Assembly: GCF_023715685.1 (NCBI RefSeq)
Contig: NZ_JAMBOQ010000003.1
Span: 1,011,174 to 1,075,173, forward strand
Source of the DNA: Priestia aryabhattai
GTDB taxonomy: Bacteria > Bacillota > Bacilli > Bacillales > Bacillaceae_H
Length of the DNA: 64,000 bases
Direction of reading: 5' to 3'
Positions 7,699 through 16,968 of the stretch are shown in pieces (the stretch's first letter is position 1; each line of letters opens with the position of its first letter). A program made the translations under genes and the position numbers. The notes under the pieces were generated by a model that had not been told where the DNA came from, made no database searches, and saw only the letters and a program-made list of their open reading frames with translations.

Positions 7699-8409
7699 TT
7701 GGTACTTAGAAATATTAAGAAAAGAAACTTATATGAAGAAATTATCTCTGAGATTATTCAATATATCCAAGAAGAAAATATTAAACCCGGTGATAAGCTT
7801 CCTACTGAAAATGAATTTGTAGAAATATTCCAGGTGAGCAAAACAGCTATTAGAGAGGCACTTAGTGTCCTAGTGGCGAAAGGAATTATTGAAAAGCGTT
7901 CAGGGGTTGGCAGTATATTGAAGGAGATAAATGGTAGTAAAGTTATTGAACCATTCACCCAGAAGCTTATGATGGAAGAACAAACTCTAAAAGAAATTTT
8001 AGAATTCCGCAGAGGGATAGAGATAGAGGCAACCGCGTTAGCAGCCCAAAGAGCTACTAGTGAGCAACTAGAAGCAATTGAAAGTGCCCATTTAGAACTG
8101 ATTGAAGTCAACCATAATGGAGGAATTGGAATAGAAGAGGATTATCGCTTTCATTCTTTAATTATTATTTCCTCTGGAAACTCTATCTATCAAACCATAT
8201 TTGATATGATTTCTCCAAAATTTTTGGAAGCTTTAAGAGTAAGTAAGAATCAATCCAAGAGGCTATCGAGGTCGTATTTAGAAGATACGCATCAAGAACA
8301 TGAGCGCATTCTTAATGCCTTAAAGAAAAGAGATGCAGTAGAAGCTCGATTAGCTATGCTAGATCATCTAGAAAAAAATGAAACAAAGATCTGGAACCAT
8401 GACCTTTAA
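7699..8409 (+). CDS. GntR-family regulator (FadR subfamily, FCD domain)
   Basis: 236 residues from TTG 7699. This start is preferred because AAGAGGTGA lies 6 bases upstream; the GTG at 7690 is inside that ribosome binding site. The winged helix covers residues 8-75 (PGDKLPTENEFVEIFQVSKTAIREALSVL). The FCD ligand domain shows LEFRRGIEIEATALAA, an acidic EEDYRFHSLII with the conserved Asp and His, and a terminal DTHQEHERIL with further metal-type histidines. FadR-type proteins bind TGGTC-n-GACCA palindromes. Such sites occur before the genes at 8742, 11993 and 17189, so this protein is the best candidate for their regulator. Confidence 0.85.
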   Translation: MVLRNIKKRNLYEEIISEIIQYIQEENIKPGDKLPTENEFVEIFQVSKTAIREALSVLVAKGIIEKRSGVGSILKEINGSKVIEPFTQKLMMEEQTLKEILEFRRGIEIEATALAAQRATSEQLEAIESAHLELIEVNHNGGIGIEEDYRFHSLIIISSGNSIYQTIFDMISPKFLEALRVSKNQSKRLSRSYLEDTHQEHERILNALKKRDAVEARLAMLDHLEKNETKIWNHDL

Positions 8410-8522
8410 TTTTCATCCTTTTAAAAGGTAAGACCATAATAACTTCTTCTTTTTGCGTAACAATTATTGGAATTTATAATTTTTTATTGTAATCTTTGCA
8501 AGATGAGGAAGTAACCACTCAA

Positions 8523-8554
8523 AAGCAGCCAATGATGAAGAGTTGTTGGCTGCT
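8523..8554 (+). terminator. Terminator after the second GntR gene
   Basis: Stem AAGCAGCCAA / TTGGCTGCTT with a 12-base loop. The T-run is short. Confidence 0.6.
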
Positions 8555-8689
8555 TCCTATTTAGAATTGCGATAAATATGTTGCGTAATTAGTATAAAGT
8601 AATTAAATTCCTCTTTAATCATTACAATTTTAAAATAAATCCTTTACAAATTAAAATTGTCTTTATATTATGAAAATATATAAATTATA

Positions 8690-8702
8690 ATGGTCAGACC
8701 AT
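8690..8702. promoter_or_regulatory. GntR/FadR-type operator
   Basis: ATGGTCAGACCAT, a perfect palindrome around a central A, extended by AT-rich arms that are almost palindromic. It sits 40 bases upstream of the hydrolase start, just before its ribosome binding site, a position suited to repression. Confidence 0.75.
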
Positions 8703-8741
8703 AATAATTTAATAATATTCAAGAAGATGGAGGAATTTATT

Positions 8742-9629
8742 ATGAAATTAGCCACAATTACAAGAGACGGAATAGAAGAAGCTGGACTGGTCGCACATAA
8801 TGGAATTTTGCCGATTAAAGATTTGAATACTAAATTTAATCAAGAATGGTCAACAGACCTATTTGAAATCATTAATACTGGTCAATTAGATGAAATAAAA
8901 CAATGGTATCAAACAGAAGAGAAAGAACAGGTGGCAGAATTAGACGCCATTTTTATTCCCTTTCAACAAGTAGAGTATGCTCCTCTATACCGTCATCCAA
9001 GAAAAATATGGGGGATTGGTTTAAATTATGTAGAGCACGCAGCTGACCTAGACGAAAAAGCACCTAATACAGAACCTGCAAGCTTCTTGAAACCGGACAC
9101 TACGATTGTTGGTCCAAACGATACTATTAATATTCCTCTACAATCTGAGCGAACAACAGCAGAAGCAGAGCTTGGAATCATAATTGGAAAAGAATGCAAA
9201 GACGTATCAGAAGAAGATGCACCTAACGTAATTGCTGGTTTTACTACGATTATTGATATGACAGCCGAAGATATTTTACAGAGAAACCCTAGATATTTAA
9301 CACGCTCAAAAAGTTTTGATACATTTTTTAGTTTTGGTCCTCACTTGGTTACACCTGAAGAAGTTGAGGAAGTAGTCAATTTAAATGTTGCTACCGTTAT
9401 TAATGGAGGTCTGCACCGGAAAAACATTGTTTCCAATATGTCGTTTCTTCCTTGGCATTTAGTATCCTTCCACTCTAAAGTTATGAAACTATTGCCGGGC
9501 GATATTATTTCTACTGGTACTCCAGGAGCTGTAGTAATACGTGATGGGGATATCGTAGAATGTCATATTGATGGATTTGAAAAGTTAGTTAATCACGTAA
9601 AAGATTTAAAGGTTAATGGAGGTAATTAA
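8742..9629 (+). CDS. Fumarylacetoacetate hydrolase family protein
   Basis: 295 residues from ATG 8742, which follows GATGGAGGAATT. The C-terminal FAH domain starts near residue 85. It shows GIGLNYVEHA, FLKPDTTIVGP, the metal-binding EAELGIIIG, a second acidic segment (IIDMTAED) and STGTPGAV near the end. Family members hydrolyse or decarboxylate 2-oxo acids such as fumarylpyruvate, or hydrate 2-oxopent-4-enoate, using Mg or Mn. The exact substrate is unknown. It is translationally tight with the SDR at 9632 and is followed by a carboxylate symporter, so a small acid is likely taken up and cleaved. Confidence 0.85.
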   Translation: MKLATITRDGIEEAGLVAHNGILPIKDLNTKFNQEWSTDLFEIINTGQLDEIKQWYQTEEKEQVAELDAIFIPFQQVEYAPLYRHPRKIWGIGLNYVEHAADLDEKAPNTEPASFLKPDTTIVGPNDTINIPLQSERTTAEAELGIIIGKECKDVSEEDAPNVIAGFTTIIDMTAEDILQRNPRYLTRSKSFDTFFSFGPHLVTPEEVEEVVNLNVATVINGGLHRKNIVSNMSFLPWHLVSFHSKVMKLLPGDIISTGTPGAVVIRDGDIVECHIDGFEKLVNHVKDLKVNGGN

Positions 9630-9631
9630 GT

Positions 9632-10417
9632 ATGGAACTAAATCTGAAAAATAAAGTTGCCCTTGTTGTTGCATCAAGCCAGGGATTGGGAAAGGCCATC
9701 GCAACACAGCTCGTCAAAGAAGGCGTAAATATCATGTTAACAAGTCGAGACAGTGCAAAATTAGAGAAATTACAACAGGAGCTTCAAAGTTTAGGAAAAG
9801 GAAAAGTTGAATATTGTCCAGCTGATATTACTAATGCAGATGATATTCACACATTAATAAATAAAACAATTGAAGTATTTGATCAAATTGATATTTTAAT
9901 TAATAATGCGGGAGGACCTCCTAGTGGTAAGTTTGAACAATTTTCGGACGATGACTGGGAAAAGTCATTCGAATTGAATTTATTAAGCTATATTCGTTTA
10001 ATTCGAGGAGCTTTACCTTATCTAAAAAAACAAGGAGGGCGAATTATTAACATAGCTTCTTCGTCTATTAAACAACCTATACCAGGGTTAATACTATCCA
10101 ATACATTTCGTTTAGGAATTGTAGGACTGACTAAAACTCTAGCTGAGGAATTAGCTCCATTTAATATACTAATTAACACGGTGGCACCAGGTAGAATTGC
10201 AACAGACAGAGTGGCGTTTCTCGACCAAACCAAAGCAGATAAACTTGGAACTACACGTGAAGAAGTCGCAAAGGCATCTCGAGAAACGATATTACTGAAG
10301 CGATACGGAACTCCAGAGGAGTTTGCTAATGTAGTAACATTTTTGGTATCCGAAGCAAGCACGTATATGACTGGAAGCTCCTTTTTAGTTGATGGGGGTA
10401 TGATAAAGGCTATTTAA
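9632..10417 (+). CDS. SDR-family protein with altered catalytic motif
   Basis: 261 residues with a Rossmann fold: ASSQGLGKAIA for the nucleotide and NNAGG at about residue 90. The catalytic serines are present (ASSSIKQ), but where YxxxK is expected the sequence reads LSNTFRLGIVGLTKTLA, so both Tyr and Lys are replaced. This pattern occurs in a subgroup annotated as 3-oxoacyl-ACP reductase-like; activity should not be assumed. The ATG lies two bases after the hydrolase stop, with GGAGG inside the end of that gene, so the two are co-translated. It belongs to the unit with the operator at 8690. Confidence 0.8.
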   Translation: MELNLKNKVALVVASSQGLGKAIATQLVKEGVNIMLTSRDSAKLEKLQQELQSLGKGKVEYCPADITNADDIHTLINKTIEVFDQIDILINNAGGPPSGKFEQFSDDDWEKSFELNLLSYIRLIRGALPYLKKQGGRIINIASSSIKQPIPGLILSNTFRLGIVGLTKTLAEELAPFNILINTVAPGRIATDRVAFLDQTKADKLGTTREEVAKASRETILLKRYGTPEEFANVVTFLVSEASTYMTGSSFLVDGGMIKAI

Positions 10418-10479
10418 AAAAGAATCTTCATTTATTTAATGCTAATCCATACCTTATTACTTTTGAAAGGGGATAGATA

Positions 10480-11730
10480 ATGCAAGCTCTTAGAAGAATT
10501 CCTTTATGGCTCCAGATTGTCGTAGCTCTTATATTAGGTTTATGTTTAGGATTTATGAGTAAAACCATAGGTGTAGAAGCAAAAATCCTAGGTGATGCTT
10601 TTATTCATATGATTAAAATGACGATTGTACCATTGATTTTCCCCCTAATTATATTAGGAATTGCTCAAATAAAATCAACCGGATCATTAGGAAGGCTTTC
10701 TCTTAAAGCTATACTTTATTTTGAGATTGTTACAACTTTAATCATCGTTATGTCTTTACTACTTGCTAATACTGTACACCTTGGAGTTGGCGCTGATTTA
10801 TCCGGAGGAAATATAAGGGCTCTAGAGGGCATTGATGCAAATAAGATTGACTTTAGAGAATTTATCCTTCATATAATACCTTCTAATATTTTTATAGCTT
10901 TTTCAGAAGGAAATATTTTAGGTATTGTCTATTTTGGTATTTTCTTTGGCTTAGCATTACGTGCCTTAAAGGAAAAAGCAAAGCCGATTGAGGACGTTCT
11001 CGAGGCTCTTTCTAAAGTAATGTTTAAAGTTTTAAATTATGTAATTAAATTCTCTCCAATTGGTGTTTTTGGATCTATCGCTTATAGCATGGCTACTTAT
11101 GGTTTTGGAAAGTTAAGCACGCTAATTGACTTAATTTTAGTTACATATGCTGGATTAGGTATTGTTTTATTAATTATCTTTCCCATAATTGCCCGGATCT
11201 ATCGGATTCAATATTGGGATTTACTTAATGAAATTAAAGATTTATTGTTAATTGCTTTTACAACTAGAAGCTCAGAGTCTGTATTCGCCCCTCTTACGAC
11301 ACGTTTAGAGGGTTATGGTGCTAAAAATTCAATAGTTTCCTTTGTATTACCTCTTGGGTACTCATTTAATCTTGATGGTGGAATGGTCTATATGGCTCCT
11401 GCTATCTTATTTTTAGCTAATGCTTATGATATTCACCTCTCAGTTTTAGATCAGATTCATATTGTCCTTTTGCTTATGCTACTCACAAAAGGAGTTGCTT
11501 CTGTTCCTTCAGGAGTAATCGTTGTGTTGACAAGTGTTTCTGTGGTTATAGGGCTACCTATGGAAGGAATTGCATTACTCATGGCTGTTGACTTCATAAT
11601 GGACATGGCGCGAACTGCAACTAATGTAGTAGGAAATGCATTAGCTACAGTCGTAATAGCCAAATCTGAGGGAATGTTTCATAAAAAAGAGGTTGTAATT
11701 GCTAACGAAGAGAAAGTATCAAGTTCTTAA
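10480..11730 (+). CDS. Dicarboxylate/amino acid:cation symporter (DAACS)
   Basis: 416 residues, about eight membrane helices plus two re-entrant loops. Typical signatures are MIKMTIVPLIFPLIILGIA near the start, the serine-rich re-entrant hairpin TTRSSESVFAPL, LPLGYSFNLDGGM and the C-terminal DFIMDMARTATNVVGNALA. These belong to the GltP/DctA/SdcS family, which imports glutamate, aspartate or C4-dicarboxylates with Na+ or H+. It follows the SDR by 62 bases with GAAAGGGGATAG before the ATG, so it is probably in the same transcript and imports the substrate of the pathway. Confidence 0.85.
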   Translation: MQALRRIPLWLQIVVALILGLCLGFMSKTIGVEAKILGDAFIHMIKMTIVPLIFPLIILGIAQIKSTGSLGRLSLKAILYFEIVTTLIIVMSLLLANTVHLGVGADLSGGNIRALEGIDANKIDFREFILHIIPSNIFIAFSEGNILGIVYFGIFFGLALRALKEKAKPIEDVLEALSKVMFKVLNYVIKFSPIGVFGSIAYSMATYGFGKLSTLIDLILVTYAGLGIVLLIIFPIIARIYRIQYWDLLNEIKDLLLIAFTTRSSESVFAPLTTRLEGYGAKNSIVSFVLPLGYSFNLDGGMVYMAPAILFLANAYDIHLSVLDQIHIVLLLMLLTKGVASVPSGVIVVLTSVSVVIGLPMEGIALLMAVDFIMDMARTATNVVGNALATVVIAKSEGMFHKKEVVIANEEKVSSS

Positions 11731-11927
11731 GACCTCAAGCAGAATCACCATTGTTTGAAATGAAAAATAACTTGTCTGTAACTAGCGACTCTAGTAGTGG
11801 TTTGTATACTATTTAAACAATCTTTACTATGAGAAAGATGTTGTCTTTATAAGATGAGAGATAAAAAAATAAATGTAGAAGAAAAACTTGCAGCATATAA
11901 ACAAATTATATGAACTAAAACAACAAA

Positions 11928-11940
11928 TTGGTCAGACCAT
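11928..11940. promoter_or_regulatory. GntR/FadR-type operator
   Basis: TTGGTCAGACCAT, 12 of 13 bases identical to the site at 8690, placed 52 bases before the aminotransferase start. Confidence 0.7.
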
Positions 11941-11992
11941 AATATTTTTATTATTTTTGAATTTAGAGCTATAACCAAAAGGAGCTATCAAA

Positions 11993-13180
11993 ATGAATCT
12001 TTCTATTTCAGATCGCTTATCTAAAATTCCTTTTTCAAGTATCCGTGAGATATTTGAAGAAGCAGCAAAAATGGAAAAGAGAGGGTTAAATATTACGCAC
12101 ATGGAAATTGGGCGCCCTGATTTTGACACACCTCAACATATTAAAGATGCAGCAAAAGCTGCTTTACAGCAAGGAAATGTTCATTATACATCTAACAGTG
12201 GAACGCTTGAATTTCGGGAAGCAATTGCACAAAAATTGAAACTTGATAACGGAATCAATGTAGATCCTCAAAAAGAAGTTGTTGTTACAGTCGGTTGTAA
12301 AGAAGCCATTTTCAATTTTATCTTTGCATTTATCAACCCAGGAGATGAGGTACTCATTCCCGATCCAGCGTGGCTTGAGTATCAGTATATTGTTGAGCTT
12401 GCCGGTGGTGTTGCTGTTCCCATTCCACTATTAGAAGAAAATGAGTTTCTTTTAGATCCAAATGATGTTCGAGATCGAGTTACGAAAAAAACGAAAATGC
12501 TTTTAATTAACACTCCTCATAATCCCACGGGGGCTGTATTGCCAGAATCTTATCTGAAAGAATTAGCAGACATTGCAATTAGGCACGATTTGCTTGTGGT
12601 ATCTGATGAAATTTATGAAAAACTTATTTATGACGGAGAAAAGCATATTAGTATGGCTACCTTACCTGGTATGTTTGAAAGAACTGTTACAATTAATGGT
12701 TTTGCTAAAGCATATGCAATGGATGGATGGAGACTTGGATATGCGGCCGGTCCTGTAGAACTCATCCAGTCAATACTAAAAATGCATCAGTATAACACTT
12801 CTTGTGCAACATCATTTGCACAATTTGGTGGAACAGCTGCTTACCTTGGAACACAGGAACCTGTTAAAGAAATGGTAAAAGCTTTTGATAGAAGACGAAA
12901 GCTTCTTGTTAGCAGGCTTAATGAGGTGCCCGGAGTACAATGTGTTGTACCAAAAGGGGCATTTTATGCTTTCCCTTCTTTTAAAGAATTAGGCATCCCT
13001 TCAAAGGATCTTGCAACTAAGTTATTGAGAGAAGCACAAATTGCTTGTGTACCAGGTTCCGCATTTGGAAGTCATGGTGAGGGCTTTATTCGTATGGCTT
13101 ATTCAACAAGCTACGATGAAATTGAACAAGCAATGTATCGAATGGAAAAGGTGATAAAGGGACTGACGGTAAAGGGTTAA
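11993..13180 (+). CDS. Class I/II pyridoxal-phosphate aminotransferase
   Basis: 395 residues, full length for the fold-type I aspartate aminotransferase group (subgroup I-gamma). Visible parts: HMEIGRPDFDTPQHI, the cofactor-binding TVGCKEAIFNF, NTPHNPTGAVL, SDEIYEKLIYDG, the Schiff-base lysine Lys239 in NGFAKAYAMDGWRLGY, and an Arg in FIRMAYSTS for the substrate carboxylate. It has its own operator at 11928 matching that of the hydrolase operon, so it probably acts in the same pathway, transaminating an amino acid to the oxo acid the hydrolase group handles. The amino-acid specificity cannot be read. Confidence 0.88.
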   Translation: MNLSISDRLSKIPFSSIREIFEEAAKMEKRGLNITHMEIGRPDFDTPQHIKDAAKAALQQGNVHYTSNSGTLEFREAIAQKLKLDNGINVDPQKEVVVTVGCKEAIFNFIFAFINPGDEVLIPDPAWLEYQYIVELAGGVAVPIPLLEENEFLLDPNDVRDRVTKKTKMLLINTPHNPTGAVLPESYLKELADIAIRHDLLVVSDEIYEKLIYDGEKHISMATLPGMFERTVTINGFAKAYAMDGWRLGYAAGPVELIQSILKMHQYNTSCATSFAQFGGTAAYLGTQEPVKEMVKAFDRRRKLLVSRLNEVPGVQCVVPKGAFYAFPSFKELGIPSKDLATKLLREAQIACVPGSAFGSHGEGFIRMAYSTSYDEIEQAMYRMEKVIKGLTVKG

Positions 13181-13743
13181 TTGGTAAATAGAAATGGGAT
13201 TCCATGGATAAGGATGGTCCTGCAAAAACTTAAATTGAGAGTGGATACCCTGAACGTTGAAGGGATCATTATCTCAAAAAAAATTATAAACATTCACTTT
13301 TAAGAAGTGTAATCACCCCGTAAAAGTATATTCTTACGGGGTGATTACGTGTTGAATGTAAATTTATGTTTTGATACTATGCTCTCTTTAAAAGAAAAAA
13401 CAGCTTGTTAAGGTTGCTCTTTTATATAACTTTTTAAAAATTCTCTTTATGTTTCTTAATAGGATCTAAATTCCAAATATTTCAGTTAGTATTTATTATT
13501 AGCGAATTGACAGATTACAATTTTTAAATTTATAATACGCTCACTAGTATTTATAATCATTATTAAACGAATTTTAGATTCAATAAAAGATCCTTATATT
13601 AATTGTTAAACAACAATGAGTCAATTAGATCGCATAATAAGATTGAAGTATTTATACAAATATTCAATCTTTACTAAAAGAAAAGAACCTATGTCGTTAC
13701 AAACGTATAGGAAATAAGAAATATTAAGAAGGTGGGAATGTTC
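13181..13743. other. Gene-free AT-rich stretch with one large hairpin
   Basis: It contains a perfect 15-base inverted repeat built on GTAATCACCCCGTAA (13309-13323 with 13334-13348), GC-rich for this region but without a T-run. It may be a terminator-like or regulatory hairpin. The remaining sequence shows no credible gene. Confidence 0.5.
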
Positions 13744-13932
13744 ATGAAAGAAAAATTTTACTGTCCTTGGCTAAATCTCTGTCTTTTAACAAAGGAACAG
13801 AGAGAAATTTTAACACTTAATTATTCCCGTTGGATAAATAAGGCGATTACAAGTACAGAGTTTGCCAAATTATTGAATTTAAATAAGCAATTATTTAGAG
13901 AAGTTATTCAAGAGTATGACGCAATGGTGTAA
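13744..13932 (+). CDS. Small hypothetical protein, possible HTH
   Basis: 62 residues from ATG 13744. Earlier in-frame starts (13732 GTG, 13738 ATG) lie in or beside the AAGAAGGTGGG ribosome binding site. The segment LTKEQREILTLNYSRWINKAITSTEFAKLLNLNKQLFREVIQEY looks helical and could be a helix-turn-helix, with TSTEFAKLLNLNKQLFREV as the recognition part. No family recognised. It lies alone before a MarR-type regulator. Confidence 0.45.
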   Translation: MKEKFYCPWLNLCLLTKEQREILTLNYSRWINKAITSTEFAKLLNLNKQLFREVIQEYDAMV

Positions 13933-14305
13933 TTCATGGAATTTATCTCTAAATTAAAAGAATCACGGTTTAATTTTACATGCTTGCGCATGCATGTTTA
14001 TTGTTTGCATTTCTTTTTTTCTATGTTAGATTATGTTAAGGCGAAGAGTGAGACAATAAGGGCAATTATATCACTAAATTAAAGAGTAGTACTTTTGATA
14101 TTTAGTTATCACTAACAAATGTTATAATAACTAGATGACAAAGTAAAAAGGTTATCAACCATAAAAAAATCGTATAAAATTCCCCCTTAAATTTTTAATA
14201 AACTAAATTAGAAAAGGGGAGATTAAGACTTGAAGATATGCGAGAAAGGGTTATGATTATTGACTTCAGTACTATGTCATTAAAATAGAAATGGGTGGAA
14301 TGCGT
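13933..14305. promoter_or_regulatory. MarR upstream region with a TGCGCATGCA palindrome
   Basis: ACATGCTTGCGCATGCATGT at 13978-13997 shares the TGCGCATGCA core with the operators at 14777 and 14868, so the MarR protein probably binds upstream of its own gene too. A TGAGACAATAAG ... CTAAATT block (14049-14080) is similar to 17047-17085. No gene is visible. Confidence 0.5.
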
Positions 14306-14734
14306 ATGAAAAATAATCAAGAAATCGAGCTTTTAAATACTTGGTTATCTATTACCAATATTCAATCGAATATTAATCATGAATTAGAAATGGTTTTGCA
14401 AGAAAACTATAATTTATCATTAAAAGAATTTTATGTTCTTTATTTTTTATCTCAAACAGATGATAAAAAATTGAGGTTACAGCAACTGCAAGAGATGATA
14501 GGCTTAAGTCAAAGTGCACTCTCAAGATTAGTAGGTAGACTTGAAGCAAAAAGTTGTGGGGCTTTACAACGGCATATATGTGAAGACGATCGTAGAGGAA
14601 TTTATACACGTTTAACCCCATTAGGCGAAGAAAAGCTAGACAGGGCTTTACAGACTTTTTATCAAGTGCTTCAGTCCATTCTAGGAAAAGAACATCTTCA
14701 ACGGGAGTTTCACTTTTTAATGGGAAAAATATAA
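14306..14734 (+). CDS. MarR-family regulator with paired cysteines
   Basis: 142 residues from ATG 14306, which lies 7 bases after GGTGG; two ATGs further upstream are too close to that site. The winged helix is LRLQQLQEMIGLSQSALSRLVGRLEAKS, followed by the wing CGALQRHICEDDRRGIYTRLTPLGEE with the conserved DDRRG. Two cysteines (CGALQRHIC) lie in the DNA-binding wing, a pattern seen in MarR proteins that may sense thiol-reactive compounds. It precedes an old yellow enzyme whose promoter region holds four copies of a palindromic operator; control of that gene is inferred. Confidence 0.85.
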   Translation: MKNNQEIELLNTWLSITNIQSNINHELEMVLQENYNLSLKEFYVLYFLSQTDDKKLRLQQLQEMIGLSQSALSRLVGRLEAKSCGALQRHICEDDRRGIYTRLTPLGEEKLDRALQTFYQVLQSILGKEHLQREFHFLMGKI

Positions 14735-14776
14735 TGTGAAGCTGTTATAAGTTAAAATCATCATTATAAATTATGA

Positions 14777-15061
14777 GTGTGCGCATGCATTTTGTTTTGT
14801 TATTCTTTAAATTTATATTGCGTATGAGTTTTTAAGTTGACAAAGGTAAATAGCATATGTAAATTATGTGTGCGCATGCATTTTACTTTGTTATTCTTTA
14901 AATTCATATTGCGTATGAAGTTTTTAAGTTGACAAAAATAAATAACATATGTAATTATATGTGTGTGCATACATTTATATTGTTGTTTTTAAATTTATAT
15001 TATAGATTTAAAGGTTGACAATATGAAATATTCCATGTAAATTACATGCATGTGCATACAT
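14777..15061 (+). repeat. Three tandem promoter-operator units before namA
   Basis: An operator-like palindrome recurs at 14777-14790, 14868-14881 (GTGTGCGCATGCAT twice), 14961-14974 (GTGTGTGCATACAT) and 15048-15061 (GCATGTGCATACAT), at periods of 91, 93 and 87 bases. Each unit contains TTTAAG-like sequence then TTGACA (14837, 14929, 15015), and 17 bases later a TAAATT or TAATTA -10 that abuts the next operator. The first two units are nearly identical and the third has diverged. This looks like three serial sigma-A promoters, each followed by an operator at its start point. Confidence 0.75.
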
Positions 15062-15158
15062 TTAGTTGATTTATGAATCATAATCACATAAATTGCTTTC
15101 GATGAGGCACTATATAACTTGGCTAAAATCGAAAATTTAATCAAAAGGAGTTTTTAGA

Positions 15159-16190
15159 ATGGATCAACATTTATTTAGTTCTTATAAGTTCAAAGGTTTA
15201 GAATTAAAAAACCGAGTTGTGATGTCTCCAATGTGTCAATATTCAGTTGAAAAGAAAGATGGTATTGCTACAGATTGGCATTACCTACACTATGTAAACC
15301 GAGCAATCGGAGGTGCTGGTTTTATTATGATCGAGATGACAGATGTAGAACCAGATGGACGTATTTCAGACTATGATTTAGGATTATGGTCAGATGAACA
15401 GATTCCTGCTCTAGCACGCATTGTGGAAGCTTGTCACCGTTATGGAGCAAAAGTGGGTATCCAAATTGCTCACGCTGGTCGTAAAGCAGAAGACGCAGAA
15501 GTACCAGTTGCTCCTTCAGCCATTCCATTTGATGAGAAATCAAAAACACCAAGAGCTCTTTCAACAGATGAAGTCAAAGAAATGGTTGAAAAGTTTCGTA
15601 AGGCTGTACAACGTGCTGTAAAAGCAGGGTTCGATGCCATTGAAATTCATGGAGCTCATGGTTATTTAATCCATCAATTCCATTCTCCTTTAACAAATAA
15701 ACGCGAAGATGAGTATGGAAAAGACCTTACAAAGTTTGGTCGAGAAATTATTGAAGCAGCGAAAGCTGAAATCCCAGAAGATATGCCATTAATGATGCGT
15801 ATTTCTGCTAAAGAATATGTTGAAGGTGGATATGACATCAACGGAAGTATTGAATTTGCGAAAGAATACCAAAAAGCAGGAGTAGATATCTTTGACATCT
15901 CTTCAGGTGGGGAAGGACCGATTGCTGCTTGGGGAAAACCTGGTACACATGCAGCTTACCAAGTACCATTAGCTAGAGAAATTAAGAAAGCTCTTGGTAT
16001 TCCGGTGATTGCAGTGGGAAGATTAGATGACCCTGCATTGGCAAATGCTGTAATCGGAAATAAAGAAGCAGACCTTGTAGCTGTTGGCCGAGGCATGTTA
16101 CGTAACCCTCACTGGGCATTAGAAGCTGCAACTACATTGAAAAAAGAGACGACTGTGCCTAAACAGTACGCAGATGGTTTTAGAAGATAA
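15159..16190 (+). CDS. namA: NADPH-dependent old yellow enzyme, YqjM/NamA type
   Basis: 343-residue FMN-dependent ene-reductase that reduces activated C=C bonds, quinones and nitro compounds. It is close to B. subtilis YqjM: Cys26 and Tyr28 in SPMCQYS tune the flavin and bind ligands; IQIAHAGRKAE is the conserved flavin loop; His residues in IEIHGAHGYLIHQF bind substrate; VAVGRGMLRNP near the end binds the phosphate. The start follows AAAAGGAG. Upstream lie three serial promoters with operators, and an SDR follows 34 bases later, so the two probably act together in electrophile detoxification. Confidence 0.92.
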   Translation: MDQHLFSSYKFKGLELKNRVVMSPMCQYSVEKKDGIATDWHYLHYVNRAIGGAGFIMIEMTDVEPDGRISDYDLGLWSDEQIPALARIVEACHRYGAKVGIQIAHAGRKAEDAEVPVAPSAIPFDEKSKTPRALSTDEVKEMVEKFRKAVQRAVKAGFDAIEIHGAHGYLIHQFHSPLTNKREDEYGKDLTKFGREIIEAAKAEIPEDMPLMMRISAKEYVEGGYDINGSIEFAKEYQKAGVDIFDISSGGEGPIAAWGKPGTHAAYQVPLAREIKKALGIPVIAVGRLDDPALANAVIGNKEADLVAVGRGMLRNPHWALEAATTLKKETTVPKQYADGFRR

Positions 16191-16224
16191 TTTGAGATGA
16201 GAAACTAGAGGAGGAGTATAAAAA

Positions 16225-16968
16225 ATGTCATATATTCAAGATAAAGTAGTCATTATTACAGGATCTTCAAGTGGGATTGGGGAAGCAACAGCGATTCATC
16301 TTGCAAAGAATGGAGCTTCGGTCGTTCTAGCTGCTAGAAATGAAGAGAAACTAAAAAATATAGCAGATCGAATTAACAAAGAAGGGGGAACGGCCTCTTA
16401 TAAGGTAACAGATGTTACGAATAAAGAAGACGTTCAATCTCTCGTAGACTTTACAGTGGATAAATTCGGACGCGTAGATACCTTAATTAACAGTGCAGGA
16501 ATGATGTTGTTCTCCATGTGGGATAACGCACATGTAGACGAATGGGAAACGATGATTGACCTTAACATAAAAGGTGTGCTGTATGGAGTAGTTGCAGTCC
16601 TTCCTCATATGAAGAAACAAGGAAGTGGACAGATCATTAATGTCGGTTCCATTGCTGGTCATGCGATTGGTGAAGGTCATGGTGTGTATAGCTCTACGAA
16701 GTATGCAGTAAGAGCCATTACTGAAAGTCTACGTAAAGAGGTATCAGTCAAACATAATATTCAAGCTGTTTTAGTCTCACCAGGTGTTATTGCAACTAAT
16801 TGGCAGGATACAGTGACAGACAAAGATGTAAAAGGCGTTCTAGAAGAGCTGAATGAGGTAGCTATTGACGTAGAGTATGTAGCTGAAACCATTGGATTTG
16901 TGGTAAATAAGCCAGCGAACGTTATGATTAACGATGTAATTGTGACACCTACAGCTCAAGAGTGGTAA
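16225..16968 (+). CDS. SDR-family oxidoreductase
   Basis: 247 residues, classical short-chain dehydrogenase. The nucleotide motif TGSSSGIGEA is at residues 12-21 and the early arginine (AARNEEK) suggests NADP. NSAGMM is the N-A-G region, and the catalytic triad is complete: Ser in NVGSIAG, Tyr and Lys in YSSTKYAV. It follows namA by 34 bases with AGGAGGAG before the ATG and so is in the same operon. The substrate is probably a carbonyl made or left by the ene-reductase, which is inference. Confidence 0.88.
   Translation: MSYIQDKVVIITGSSSGIGEATAIHLAKNGASVVLAARNEEKLKNIADRINKEGGTASYKVTDVTNKEDVQSLVDFTVDKFGRVDTLINSAGMMLFSMWDNAHVDEWETMIDLNIKGVLYGVVAVLPHMKKQGSGQIINVGSIAGHAIGEGHGVYSSTKYAVRAITESLRKEVSVKHNIQAVLVSPGVIATNWQDTVTDKDVKGVLEELNEVAIDVEYVAETIGFVVNKPANVMINDVIVTPTAQEW

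Noticed and set aside
13309..13348. Strong inverted repeat considered as a terminator
   Set aside because: No T-run follows on either strand and it lies 129 bases after the aminotransferase stop, so it is described only as a hairpin.
14777..15061. Tandem repeats considered as a CRISPR array
   Set aside because: Whole units repeat, including the spacers, and they contain promoter boxes; there are no cas genes and no unique spacers.
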